In this document: positions 36,400-45,156 of the stretch, in pieces
How the letters are laid out: every line of letters begins with the position of its first letter
Numbering within the stretch: position 1 is the first letter of the stretch
Assembly (NCBI RefSeq): GCF_026735165.1
Contig: NZ_JAPQES010000003.1
Span: 124,001-188,000 of the forward strand
Direction: 5' to 3'
DNA: 64,000 bases
Source of the DNA: Clostridium ganghwense
GTDB lineage: Bacteria; Bacillota; Clostridia; Clostridiales; Clostridiaceae
Position numbers and translations under genes: made by a program
The notes under the pieces: model-generated
What the model was told of the DNA's origin: nothing
The model's database searches: none
The model's input: only the letters and a program-made list of their open reading frames with translations

Positions 36400-37575
36400 T
36401 TGAAAAGAAAAAATAAAAGAAGAGTAAAAGTAAAAAACAGACTGCGTTTCACCCTAATTTCTACACTTACTTTAGTTATAATAATCTCTCTAGGATTTTG
36501 GATCAGCAGTTTAAAAGCTAAAAATAATACTGATAATTCCTCTAATAAAAAAATTGTAGAAGCTGAAAAACCAAAGGAAACTCCTCCAAAAGAGGAAGTA
36601 AAAAAAGAACCTCCAAAAGAAACTCATTCTGAAATTTTATTAACTTCTGTTGGAGATTGTACTTTGGGACGTGATGATAAATATGCCTATGAAAACTCAC
36701 TGCCATACATATTTAAAAAGAATAATAATGATTATTCTTATTTCTTCAAAAATGTATATGAAATATTTAAAAATGATGATATAACTATAGCAAATTTAGA
36801 AGGAACTTTTACAGATTCTAAGGCAAAAGCAAGCAAGAGTTTTACCTTTAAAGCTCCTACTAATTACGCTAAAATCTTAACTCATGGAAGTATTGAAGGG
36901 GTTAATCTTTCAAATAACCATATATATGATTATCTAGATAAAGGTTTTGAAGACACTAAAAAAGCTTTAGAGACTGTAAATGTACCATACTTTGGCGAGG
37001 GTAATATTTGGAAGACAGAAGTAAAAGGAATCAAACTAGCATTTTTAGGATATAGAGGTTTTTACAGCAGCGATAAATTTCTAAAAAAACTAGCAGATGA
37101 TATAAAATCTTTAAAATCAGAAAATTATGTTGTAATAATAAACTTACATTGGGGTAAAGAGGGCAGCTATTACCCTATTGAATCACAAAAAACAATTGCC
37201 CATCACGCAATTGATAATGGAGCTGATTTAATTATTGGACATCATCCTCATGTAATTGAAGGAATAGAAAAATACAAAGGTAGACTTATATGCTACAGCT
37301 TAGGTAATTTCTGTTTTGGAGGAAACAAGAATCCTCGTGATAAAGATACAATGATTGTACAAGTTAAATTTAATTTTACTAATGATAAATTTAATTCTTA
37401 TGATTTTAAAGTAATACCATGTAGTATTTCATCAGTAAATTATATGAACGATTACTGTCCAACCCCTCTTAAGGGAGATAAAAAAGCTTCACTTATTGCA
37501 AAAATCAATAAAATATCTTCTAATTTAGATTTTAAAATTGATGGTGAATTCCATAATATAAAAGTGGAAAATTAA
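36400..37575 (+). CDS. CapA family protein (PGA_cap metallophosphatase fold)
   Basis: A 391-aa membrane-anchored protein. After a basic N-terminus and one membrane helix (TLISTLTLVIIISLGFW) there is a Pro/Glu/Lys-rich spacer (residues about 48-75). The PGA_cap domain follows, with SVGDCTLGRD, ANLEGTFTD, LSNNHIYDY, INLHWGKEG and IGHHPHVIEG, a calcineurin-like metal-binding arrangement. The start is TTG at 36400 with AGGAGG 7 nt upstream. Relatives act in poly-gamma-glutamate capsule synthesis, but no capB/capC is nearby, so the substrate is uncertain. Confidence 0.88.
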   Translation: MKRKNKRRVKVKNRLRFTLISTLTLVIIISLGFWISSLKAKNNTDNSSNKKIVEAEKPKETPPKEEVKKEPPKETHSEILLTSVGDCTLGRDDKYAYENSLPYIFKKNNNDYSYFFKNVYEIFKNDDITIANLEGTFTDSKAKASKSFTFKAPTNYAKILTHGSIEGVNLSNNHIYDYLDKGFEDTKKALETVNVPYFGEGNIWKTEVKGIKLAFLGYRGFYSSDKFLKKLADDIKSLKSENYVVIINLHWGKEGSYYPIESQKTIAHHAIDNGADLIIGHHPHVIEGIEKYKGRLICYSLGNFCFGGNKNPRDKDTMIVQVKFNFTNDKFNSYDFKVIPCSISSVNYMNDYCPTPLKGDKKASLIAKINKISSNLDFKIDGEFHNIKVEN

Positions 37576-37674
37576 CACCCTAATTAATCTATACTTTTCA
37601 TAAAAAATAAATAACTACTAACATATGTTAAATTAATAAATTTTATTCAAAAAACTTAACGTCATATCAAGAGT

Positions 37675-37725
37675 AAAAAAGCCAAAATTCTTATTTTTTT
37701 CTTTAAGAGTTTATGGCTTTTTTGT
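37675..37725 (+). terminator. Terminator after the CapA-family gene
   Basis: AAAAAAGCCA and TGGCTTTTTT close a long imperfect stem with inner pairing TTCTTA/TAAGAG, followed by T-rich sequence. Confidence 0.75.
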
Positions 37726-37890
37726 TTTTTACTACTCAATAATGAAGAAAAACAAAATATTATATATAAGAATGACAAACAGTAAAATATTTCCATTTAG
37801 ATGAATACATGATAAAATCTTATTAATACCCTTAGTATAAATTTTATAAATTTAGTACATAATTCTTTAATAGGATGGAGGTGTTTATTT

Positions 37891-39240
37891 ATTAATATTA
37901 AATCCATTTTAGCAATAATTTCTTCAAAATTTGTTATGTATTTATCTAAAATATTATATAAAGGCGGAACAAATTTCCCAGGAAAAGTCGCTCTAAAATT
38001 TGATAAAAACATCTTAGGTAAACTCGCAAAAAACTATAGTGTAATATTAATTACTGGAACAAATGGCAAAACAACAACTACTAATATGATTTATACTATA
38101 CTAAAGAATAATGGTGAGAATGTAATAACCAATCATACTGGTGCCAATATGTATACAGGAATAATATCCTGTTTCATTAAAAACTACAAATTTGGTGACA
38201 AAACCCAAAATAAATATGCTGTGATTGAAGTAGATGAAGCTAATGTAAAATACATAACAGAATATATAAAACCTAAAATTATTACCATAACAAATCTTTT
38301 TAGAGATCAATTAGATAGATATGGTGAGGTATATACAACTTTAGAAAAAATTCTAGAAGGAGTAAAAAAAACGCCCAACTCTACCTTGATTTTAAATGGT
38401 GATGAATCACTTTTAGGAAAATTAGATTTAGAAAATAAAATATTATATTATGGCTTTAAAACTCCAATAGACACTAAAAATGAGCTTTCATTAAATGCCG
38501 ATGCAAAATTTTGCAAAGTCTGCAAACATCCTTACAACTATAATTTCATAACTTATAATCATTTAGGAGATTTCTATTGTGAAAGTTGTGGATATAAACG
38601 TCCTGAATTAGATTTCTTTATTAATCAAATAATTTCTTTGACCTCTGGTGGCTCTATCGTAAAAATCAATAACAAGGAATATTTAATAAATCAATCTGGT
38701 ACATATAACATATATAATGCTTTATGTTCCTTTAGTACTTCAAAAGCTTTAAAAATTTCTGATTCTGTTATTTACAATTCTCTTAGAAATCTTAACTGTA
38801 GTTTTGGACGTCAGGAAGTTGTAAAGATAAACAACAAAGATATAAAAATAATCTTGGTAAAAAATCCTGCTGGATTTGATGAAGCTTTAAATTCCATTAA
38901 TTTAGATGACAAAAACAAAAGTTTAGCCTTACTTTTAAATGATAATTCAGCTGATGGAAAAGATGTTTCTTGGATTTGGGATGTAAATTTCGAAAATTTA
39001 AATTCTGTAAAAATTGACAATATAATGGTGTCAGGGATACGTTTATATGACATGGGAGTAAGACTTAAAGTTGCTGGCTTCAGTAAAGAAATTTTTTCTG
39101 TTTGTGATAATTATGACTGTCTTTTAAATCATATCGAAAACTGTAATGGTTCTATGATATATATGTTAGCTACTTATACAGCTATGACTAGCTTTAGAAA
39201 ATTTTTAAATAATAAAGGCTACATAAAAAAATTGTGGTAA
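37891..39240 (+). CDS. murT: Lipid II isoglutaminyl synthase subunit MurT, probable ATT start
   Basis: Mur-ligase-like subunit that with GatD amidates the D-Glu of lipid II. It has the ATP loop GTNGKTTTTN, four zinc-ribbon cysteines (CKVCKHP, CESCGYKRP) and a C-terminal DUF1727 domain. Family members begin about 45 residues before the ATP loop. The only in-frame ATG (37936) has no ribosome site and would remove about 15 residues. GGAGG at 37877-37881 lies 9 nt before an in-frame ATT at 37891, giving INIKSILAIISSKFVMYLSK, a family-like N-terminus. I therefore annotate ATT as the start (449 aa). The function is sure; the start is an inference. Confidence 0.85.
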   Translation: MNIKSILAIISSKFVMYLSKILYKGGTNFPGKVALKFDKNILGKLAKNYSVILITGTNGKTTTTNMIYTILKNNGENVITNHTGANMYTGIISCFIKNYKFGDKTQNKYAVIEVDEANVKYITEYIKPKIITITNLFRDQLDRYGEVYTTLEKILEGVKKTPNSTLILNGDESLLGKLDLENKILYYGFKTPIDTKNELSLNADAKFCKVCKHPYNYNFITYNHLGDFYCESCGYKRPELDFFINQIISLTSGGSIVKINNKEYLINQSGTYNIYNALCSFSTSKALKISDSVIYNSLRNLNCSFGRQEVVKINNKDIKIILVKNPAGFDEALNSINLDDKNKSLALLLNDNSADGKDVSWIWDVNFENLNSVKIDNIMVSGIRLYDMGVRLKVAGFSKEIFSVCDNYDCLLNHIENCNGSMIYMLATYTAMTSFRKFLNNKGYIKKLW

Positions 39241-39331
39241 TAGCTTTCTAAGTGATAATAAAAACTTACTATTAAAAGTAACTATTAATAAAATAGAGTA
39301 ATTGTTATCCATATACTCTGGAGGTGATATT

Positions 39332-40057
39332 TTGGAACTTAATATTTGTCACATGTATCCCGACTTACTAAATGTTTATGGAGATGTAGGTAATATTTTA
39401 ATACTGAAATATAGAGCTGAAAATCGTGGAATTAAAACAAATATATTTAACATTTCTATAAATGACGATTTTGATTCTTCAAAATACGATATTGTATTTT
39501 TCGGAGGTGGTCAAGATTATGAGCAATCAATTGTTTCAAAAGATTTAAAGAAAAATAAAAAAAATCAGATAAAACAATACATTGAAAATAACAAAGTATT
39601 TTTATCAATCTGTGGTGGTTATCAACTTCTTGGAAAATATTACGTAACTCCTTCTGGTGAAGAAATCGAAGGACTTAATGCTTTAGATATATATACCAAA
39701 TCAGGTGATAAGAGATTTATTGGTAATACTGTAATATATAATAAAGATTTTAAAGAAACCTATGTAGGTTTTGAAAATCATTCAGGGAAAACCTATATAG
39801 GTAATTTAAAGCCCCTTGGAAAAGTTTTGACTGGCTACGGAAATAACGGCGAAGATGGATATGAAGGCTGCATATATAAAAATACCTACTGTACTTATTT
39901 TCATGGTTCATTGTTATCAAAAAATCCAGAACTTGCAGATAGATTACTGCTAACTGCTCTAAAAAATAAATATGGTAACTTCATATTGCCTCCTTTAGAT
40001 GATACCTATGAACTTAAAGCAAAAGAATTTATTATCAAAAGAGAAATGGTACAGTAG
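39332..40057 (+). CDS. gatD: Lipid II isoglutaminyl synthase glutaminase subunit GatD
   Basis: A 241-aa class I glutamine amidotransferase-like protein that supplies ammonia to MurT. The nucleophile Cys is in SICGGYQLLG and the catalytic His in TYFHGSLLSKNP. It opens LNICHMYPDLLNVYGDVGN, typical of GatD (CobB/CobQ-like). The start is TTG at 39332, with GGAGGTG 6 nt upstream. It is 91 nt after murT and followed by a terminator, so the two form an operon. Amidation of the stem peptide is needed for efficient cross-linking in Gram-positives. Confidence 0.93.
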   Translation: MELNICHMYPDLLNVYGDVGNILILKYRAENRGIKTNIFNISINDDFDSSKYDIVFFGGGQDYEQSIVSKDLKKNKKNQIKQYIENNKVFLSICGGYQLLGKYYVTPSGEEIEGLNALDIYTKSGDKRFIGNTVIYNKDFKETYVGFENHSGKTYIGNLKPLGKVLTGYGNNGEDGYEGCIYKNTYCTYFHGSLLSKNPELADRLLLTALKNKYGNFILPPLDDTYELKAKEFIIKREMVQ

Positions 40058-40082
40058 GTTAAATTAATTATATATTAAATAA

Positions 40083-40127
40083 GTAACCGCTGAATTAGTT
40101 TTTATTAACTAAATTTAGCGGTTCAAC
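40083..40127. terminator. Terminator between gatD and the deacetylase gene
   Basis: AACCGCTgAATTAGT and ACTAAATTTAGCGGTT form a stem between the two convergent genes. Confidence 0.8.
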
Positions 40128-40130
40128 TTA

Positions 40131-40937
40131 TCATTTATTTACAATTTTACTCTTTACTAATTCCTCATATTCACTAGCTATAATTTCATCAAAGGTTTTA
40201 AATACATATCCCTCATCTTTATAATACTTTATAATGTCTGGCAACGCTTCTACAGTTGTTTTTTTATAATAAGAATCATGCATAAGTACAACTAATATTT
40301 TGCTCTTCTCACTTATTTTCTTACTTTGCTTTATAACATTATTTTTAATTTTGTAAGCTGGTACATTTTTACCCAAAGCATCATTAGAGCAAATATTCCA
40401 TCCAACGTAATTTATATTTTCTTCTTTTAACATCTCCCTAATTTTCTTCATTGTATTCCCATTTGAAACTTTATTATATGCTCCTCCTGGAATTCTTATA
40501 TAAGAAACAGGTTCTTTTTTTATAGATCTTCTAATCACATCATTACATTTTTTTAAATCTTCCATATAACTTTCTGGACTCTTATATATTTCCTTGTAAT
40601 CATGAGAATATGTGTGAACAGCAATGCACATATTATTTTTATATAATTCCTGAAAAACTTCAGAATTTTCATCTGCTAAAGCTCCAATTATAAAGAAAGT
40701 CCCTCTCACATTATTTTCCTTCAAAATTTGAACTATTTTTTTTGTATTATTTATTGAAGGGCCATCATCAAAAGTTAAATATACAGCTTTAGGATATACT
40801 TTCTCATTATATCTGATTTTATTTTCTTTATCTTTATTCCTAAATATAGGTAATCCTGAAGCAAAATTATAACTAAAACACATATTTAAAATTATAATAA
40901 GTATCAGAATTATTGATTTTCCCCTAAATTTAGCCAT
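40131..40937 (-). CDS. Polysaccharide deacetylase (NodB domain)
   Basis: A 268-aa exported protein with an N-terminal hydrophobic signal or anchor (SIILILIIILNMCFSYNFAS). The CE4 motifs are TFDDGPS (metal and catalytic Asp), HTYSHDY (metal His pair), RIPGG and VLMHDS, all intact. It probably deacetylates peptidoglycan or another envelope glycan. The ATG at 40937 follows AGAGGGTG; a GTG three codons upstream overlaps that site. It is convergent with the MurT/GatD operon, so two wall-modifying functions lie side by side. Confidence 0.9.
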   Translation of the reverse strand: MAKFRGKSIILILIIILNMCFSYNFASGLPIFRNKDKENKIRYNEKVYPKAVYLTFDDGPSINNTKKIVQILKENNVRGTFFIIGALADENSEVFQELYKNNMCIAVHTYSHDYKEIYKSPESYMEDLKKCNDVIRRSIKKEPVSYIRIPGGAYNKVSNGNTMKKIREMLKEENINYVGWNICSNDALGKNVPAYKIKNNVIKQSKKISEKSKILVVLMHDSYYKKTTVEALPDIIKYYKDEGYVFKTFDEIIASEYEELVKSKIVNK

Positions 40938-41030
40938 ACATAGCACCCTCTTTATTTATTCCTACATAACTATAATGTACTTTTTCTTTTAAAATAACTC
41001 AATGTAATTTAATGAATTTAAACAAGATAA

Positions 41031-41078
41031 GGGGACGGTTCTCAATTTTTACTAAGAAAAAAATTGAGAACCGTCCCC
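41031..41078. repeat. REP-like palindrome
   Basis: Arms GGGGACGGTTCTC (41031-41043) and GAGAACCGTCCCC (41066-41078), extended inward by AATTTTT/AAAAATT-type pairing. It lies just beyond the terminator of the XRE-TPR pair. Confidence 0.92.
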
Positions 41079-41085
41079 TAAAAAA

Positions 41086-41106
41086 TAAAAAGCCTTACGG
41101 CTTTTT
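41086..41106 (-). terminator. Terminator of the XRE-TPR gene pair
   Basis: AAAAAGCC and GGCTTTTT with a TTAC loop overlap the stop codon of the second gene; the minus strand continues with ATTTTTT. Confidence 0.8.
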
Positions 41107-42364
41107 AAAGTTTTTTCTGAAGCGACATAGCTAAAGAAAAATATTTTATTGATTCTTTTACTGAATCCATCTCATGATACATTTTACCCATTTCCATATA
41201 TCTATCATAAACTTCTTTTTTACTGCCAAATTTAGCAAGAGAATCAAGAGATAAATTCATATACATTTCAGCCGAAATCAAATTATTTCGTTCTAATAAA
41301 ATCTTAGATTTTAAATAATATGCTTTTTCAATAAATCTAATATTATCTAAATTTATTGCACGATTCAACACATCATCACTTAACTCTTGAGCTACTTCTA
41401 TAGCTTTATTATCTACAAGTTCAGAAGTACATGTAAGCATAAACTCAACTAATTTCTCCTGATTATCCTTAGGATATATTTCAACCGCTTTCTTAACATA
41501 CTCCACAGCCTTATCCTTTACATCTGTTTGGAACATAGCAGAAGCAAAATTATATATAGCTGTAGATTTATGTTCACTATTATCTTTATACATGTCATAA
41601 GCCTTAGCTTCATATTCTTCAAACTTACCTGTATCCAACTTTAGAGAAAGAATCGCCATCATATGATACATTTTAGCCTTTTTAAGTTCATCCTCTACAT
41701 ATTCAAATAAATCATTTAGCTTTCTCGCAACTTCATAAGCACTATTATACTCATGAAGTGTATTATACGCTGATGCTTCATAATATATAATATCTGCAAG
41801 CATATTAAAATCTTTATCTTTACCATCCACTAAGTTTCTTCTTACATTCCTAAAGTAATTAATAGCTTGATAGTATTCTTTATTCTTATAAAAATATCTT
41901 GCAATATCCATATAATATATAGATTTTTTATTTTCAACAGTAGCATTATTACTCAGGTCATAATATCTTCCTATATTTTCTTGTATATCTTTAATCTCAC
42001 TATTTTCTAACATATACTCAAATATTAAGTGCATAATGTGTAAAGCAAGATTATAATAACTATATCGCTCTGCTAATTCCAAATTATATTGCAGTTCAAC
42101 TAGATATTCCTCGCTTTTATTGTTGTCCAATAAATTCATTATGTTTACATTAATTTGTTCTTCTACATCCTGTTTTAAATAGGTAATATCTAACTCTAAT
42201 TTTTGTGAAATAAATTCTAAAACCCAATCCTCAGGATTAACTTTTCCATTTTCTATACAACTAAGTTTTGAAACAGAAATTTCATTTTCGCATACATCTT
42301 TTAATGTATATCCTTTATAAATTCTTGCTCTTTTTATCTTTTCTCCAACAGATAAAACTTCCAT
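41105..42364 (-). CDS. XRE-family regulator with TPR repeats, copy 2
   Basis: A 419-aa protein with an N-terminal helix-turn-helix (LSVGEKIKRARIYKGYTLKD, then SVSKLSCIENGK) and a C-terminal array of TPR-like helical repeats (YYQAINYFRNVRRN, AVEYVKKAVEIYP). This architecture is shared by RRNPP peptide-sensing regulators, though no peptide gene is visible beside it. The ATG at 42364 is chosen to match the paralogue (MEVLSVGEK versus MEILSLGEK); ATGGGTG lies upstream. It is 24 nt behind its paralogue, so the two are an operon. Targets unknown. Confidence 0.85.
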   Translation of the reverse strand: MEVLSVGEKIKRARIYKGYTLKDVCENEISVSKLSCIENGKVNPEDWVLEFISQKLELDITYLKQDVEEQINVNIMNLLDNNKSEEYLVELQYNLELAERYSYYNLALHIMHLIFEYMLENSEIKDIQENIGRYYDLSNNATVENKKSIYYMDIARYFYKNKEYYQAINYFRNVRRNLVDGKDKDFNMLADIIYYEASAYNTLHEYNSAYEVARKLNDLFEYVEDELKKAKMYHMMAILSLKLDTGKFEEYEAKAYDMYKDNSEHKSTAIYNFASAMFQTDVKDKAVEYVKKAVEIYPKDNQEKLVEFMLTCTSELVDNKAIEVAQELSDDVLNRAINLDNIRFIEKAYYLKSKILLERNNLISAEMYMNLSLDSLAKFGSKKEVYDRYMEMGKMYHEMDSVKESIKYFSLAMSLQKKL

Positions 42365-42388
42365 GTGCATCACCCATCCAATATTACA

Positions 42389-43687
42389 CTATTTCAAAAC
42401 CCCTAATCTTTTAAATGCTTCAACACCTTCATTTAAATATTTAGCAGCTTCTTTATCTTTTCCATTATCCACATAAAATTTACCAACTAAAATAGAAATC
42501 TCTGCATACTCGTCAGTAAGTTCCATATTTCTTGCATATTCTAATGCTAGTATCAAGGTATTTTCTGCTTCTGCTAAATCTTCTTCAAGTATATCCACTC
42601 TATACTTTAGAAGATAATAGTTAAGCAAAGCTAACTTACCTCCATTTTCAGTGTTGTCCAATATTTCCTTCAAAATTTCTTTAGATCTATCAAGATCCTT
42701 TAATTTAATGTAGTTCTCGCATATATTAATAAGAGTTTCTATATATTTTGAATCTCTATATTGTTTTCTTAATTTTTTAGCCTTATGATAATGTTCAAAG
42801 GATTCTTCTAAATTGTCAAATTCAGAAAATAATTTTCCTAAGTTATTCTCAATATGAGATACATATTTCAAATCATCAATCTCTTTAAACAGCTTTAAAG
42901 CTTCATTAGAATATTTTATTGCTTTATCCATCTCTCCTTTTTTACTATATTCTTCTGATAATAATAAAAGAGATTTAGCATATTCTTGTTTATTATCAAC
43001 TTTTTTTAATTTAGCATTAGCTAGATATGAATAATTTATAGCCTTTTCTATATCTTCTAACTTAAAATATGTGTTAGCAATATAATAATAAATTTGTCCG
43101 ATTAAAAAATCATTGACCAAATTATTATCACTGTACACCTTTTCTGCCTGTTGAAAATAACTACATGCAGCATGATATGCCTGCATATCTAATGTAATTG
43201 TCCCAAGCTTTAAAAACGTATTTATAATATCCTCAAATCTATTTTCCTTTATAAATATTACATTAGCAGATAAAAGATATTGTTGAGCTAGTCCTAACTC
43301 TCCTTTTAATGTATATATTTCTCCTCTTAAAAATAAGTTTTTAGCTTTTCTGTATTCTAATTTAAATTTTTCTGCATAATACAGAGCATTATCTATATAC
43401 TGTTCTCCTAAACTTAATTCATAATTTAATATATGTGATTCTGCAATATTTTGAAAATAAATAGATATCTTCTCAGCTTGAGTCTCTTCCGATTCCATAA
43501 GATATTCTACAGAAATGTTAAGTGTACTTGCTAAATACTCTAACAAATCCATACTTGGATTCGACTTACCTGATTCAACCAAGCTTATTTGTCCCGGAGT
43601 TATTCTATCCCCTGCTAAATCCTTCAATGTCATATTTAATTCTTTTCTTCTTCTCTTAATTTTTTCTCCTAAAGACAATATTTCCAT
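42389..43687 (-). CDS. XRE-family regulator with TPR repeats, copy 1
   Basis: A 432-aa protein. The N-terminal helix-turn-helix reads LGEKIKRRRKELNMTLKDLA with TPGQISLVESGKSNPSM. At least six TPR-like units follow, for example SYFQQAEKVYSDNNL, AINYSYLANAKL and AIKYSNEALKLF. The ATG at 43687 has AGGAAGAGG 5 nt upstream; the longer frame to 43777 has no site. Its HTH is closer to consensus than that of the downstream paralogue. A role as peptide-responsive regulator is possible, but not shown by the sequence. Confidence 0.87.
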   Translation of the reverse strand: MEILSLGEKIKRRRKELNMTLKDLAGDRITPGQISLVESGKSNPSMDLLEYLASTLNISVEYLMESEETQAEKISIYFQNIAESHILNYELSLGEQYIDNALYYAEKFKLEYRKAKNLFLRGEIYTLKGELGLAQQYLLSANVIFIKENRFEDIINTFLKLGTITLDMQAYHAACSYFQQAEKVYSDNNLVNDFLIGQIYYYIANTYFKLEDIEKAINYSYLANAKLKKVDNKQEYAKSLLLLSEEYSKKGEMDKAIKYSNEALKLFKEIDDLKYVSHIENNLGKLFSEFDNLEESFEHYHKAKKLRKQYRDSKYIETLINICENYIKLKDLDRSKEILKEILDNTENGGKLALLNYYLLKYRVDILEEDLAEAENTLILALEYARNMELTDEYAEISILVGKFYVDNGKDKEAAKYLNEGVEAFKRLGVLK

Positions 43688-43822
43688 AAATACCTCTTCC
43701 TTTGCCAAAATATAATTAATACATTTAATAACATTTAATAATTCAGTAAATAATAAGTTCATTATAACATATTTCATTTATATTCTGCAAAAAAAATAGT
43801 GTATATTTTGAAAACAATTAAA

Positions 43823-43864
43823 AAAAAATAAAGGAATTCAAAATTTTACAATATATTGAATTCC
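43823..43864 (-). terminator. Terminator of the YtxH-like gene
   Basis: On the minus strand GGAATTCAA and TTGAATTCC flank a loop and are followed by TTTATTTTTTTT. Confidence 0.8.
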
Positions 43865-43883
43865 CCTCATTTTTATCTAATAT

Positions 43884-44060
43884 CTATCTCATCCAATTCA
43901 TAAAAGTATCATATGCATCTTCTGCTGTATTTAACATGTTTCTGCTGCCTCTTCTTAGTCTCTTTCTTGTGCTTCTATTCATTTGTGGCACCAATAACAT
44001 ACCCGCAGTTACTCCAATAATGGCACCTGTAGTCATACCTCTTATAAATTTTGCCTTCAT
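43884..44060 (-). CDS. Small YtxH-like membrane protein
   Basis: A 58-aa protein too short for most gene callers. It has one membrane segment (GMTTGAIIGVTAGMLLVPQM) and a basic stretch (NRSTRKRLRRGSR) followed by an amphipathic tail, as in YtxH-like small proteins of Firmicutes. AAGGGGTG lies 6 nt before the ATG, and a good terminator follows. Function unknown. Confidence 0.78.
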   Translation of the reverse strand: MKAKFIRGMTTGAIIGVTAGMLLVPQMNRSTRKRLRRGSRNMLNTAEDAYDTFMNWMR

Positions 44061-44195
44061 TTATTCACACCCCTTATTTTAGTTTGCAGTTTACAGTTAG
44101 TAGGTCATAGTTAATTAAAAGTTTATGTATTAATAGCATTATTAACTCTCCTCTGTTAACTACTTTTACCTATATGTTGTGCAAATTTTAAAATA

Positions 44196-45128
44196 TTAAA
44201 CATTATTTATAAGATAATAAATCAGTTCATCTTTTAATTTACCATCCATTTTCTTTATATAATCTATTAAAAAACTATTCTCTTCCTTCGTAAGCTTTTT
44301 CAATTTTTCAATTTCCTCTTTAATAGTATTTCTTTCTTCTCTTAAAACAGTATCCTCTAATCCATCTTCCTCAACAATTATATTTGATGCAGTCTCAAGT
44401 CCTACTATTTCTATCATTTTTTCTTTTAAAGCTTCATTTTTAACCTTTAATTCTTTACTCTTTAATAACTTTTTAGTTTCCCCTTTAAGCGGTACATTTA
44501 TTGCCTTTTTAGCAAATTCATCAACAATTTCATTATATAAATCTCCAGTATGGCTATCTACTTTAACAAAAGTTACATTTACATCATTCGACTTAGTTAG
44601 ACAGTTAAAATCCTCGTAATATTTTTTCGACGATTCTTCCTTTCTTTCCCAAAAACCTGTAGCATGGTAACACACTCCAACATAATCATGAATTATAATT
44701 AAATCATTTATACCATTGTCTCTTGCATATTCTAAAGCCTTAATAGATCCTTTAAGTTCACCAGCTATCTGTCTTATAGCCTTGCTTGCATTATCTTCTG
44801 AAGCACCGTTTTCAATGTGAAGAATAACATCATTCTTTACAACTACTAAACCATAAGAATATTTTTCTGTAGCAATATTATAACTACCATCAATATACGC
44901 CTGTATTTTATCAAGAGGATACTCATCTACTCCTTTTTTAAGAAATCCACTTCCCATATTTAAATATTCATCTGCTTCTTCCATAGAAGTAAAACTCTTG
45001 TATTTAGCGCCCTTAACACCTTTAACATATTTTAAACACTCGTTCCAAGAATAAACTATCTTATCTTCAACCTTTGTATTATTCTCAAAATCGAATCCTT
45101 CCTTAATAGCATATATCTTCTTTGCCAT
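44196..45128 (-). CDS. rnhA: RNase H with N-terminal viroplasmin domain
   Basis: A 310-aa RNase HI-type enzyme cutting RNA in RNA-DNA hybrids. The N-terminal viroplasmin/RHBD domain (about residues 1-60) includes YSWNECLKYVKGVKGAKYKSF. The RNase H core has AYIDGSYN, AGELKGSIKAL, IIHDYVG and VDSHTGDLYNEIVDEFAKKA, giving the expected acidic residues. A C-terminal helical extension of about 85 residues is unusual for the family. AGGAGAAGATG stands before the ATG. It follows the DUF1232 gene by 28 nt, probably in one operon. Confidence 0.92.
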   Translation of the reverse strand: MAKKIYAIKEGFDFENNTKVEDKIVYSWNECLKYVKGVKGAKYKSFTSMEEADEYLNMGSGFLKKGVDEYPLDKIQAYIDGSYNIATEKYSYGLVVVKNDVILHIENGASEDNASKAIRQIAGELKGSIKALEYARDNGINDLIIIHDYVGVCYHATGFWERKEESSKKYYEDFNCLTKSNDVNVTFVKVDSHTGDLYNEIVDEFAKKAINVPLKGETKKLLKSKELKVKNEALKEKMIEIVGLETASNIIVEEDGLEDTVLREERNTIKEEIEKLKKLTKEENSFLIDYIKKMDGKLKDELIYYLINNV

Positions 45129-45156
45129 AGTTCATCTTCTCCTAAACTTTCTAAAC

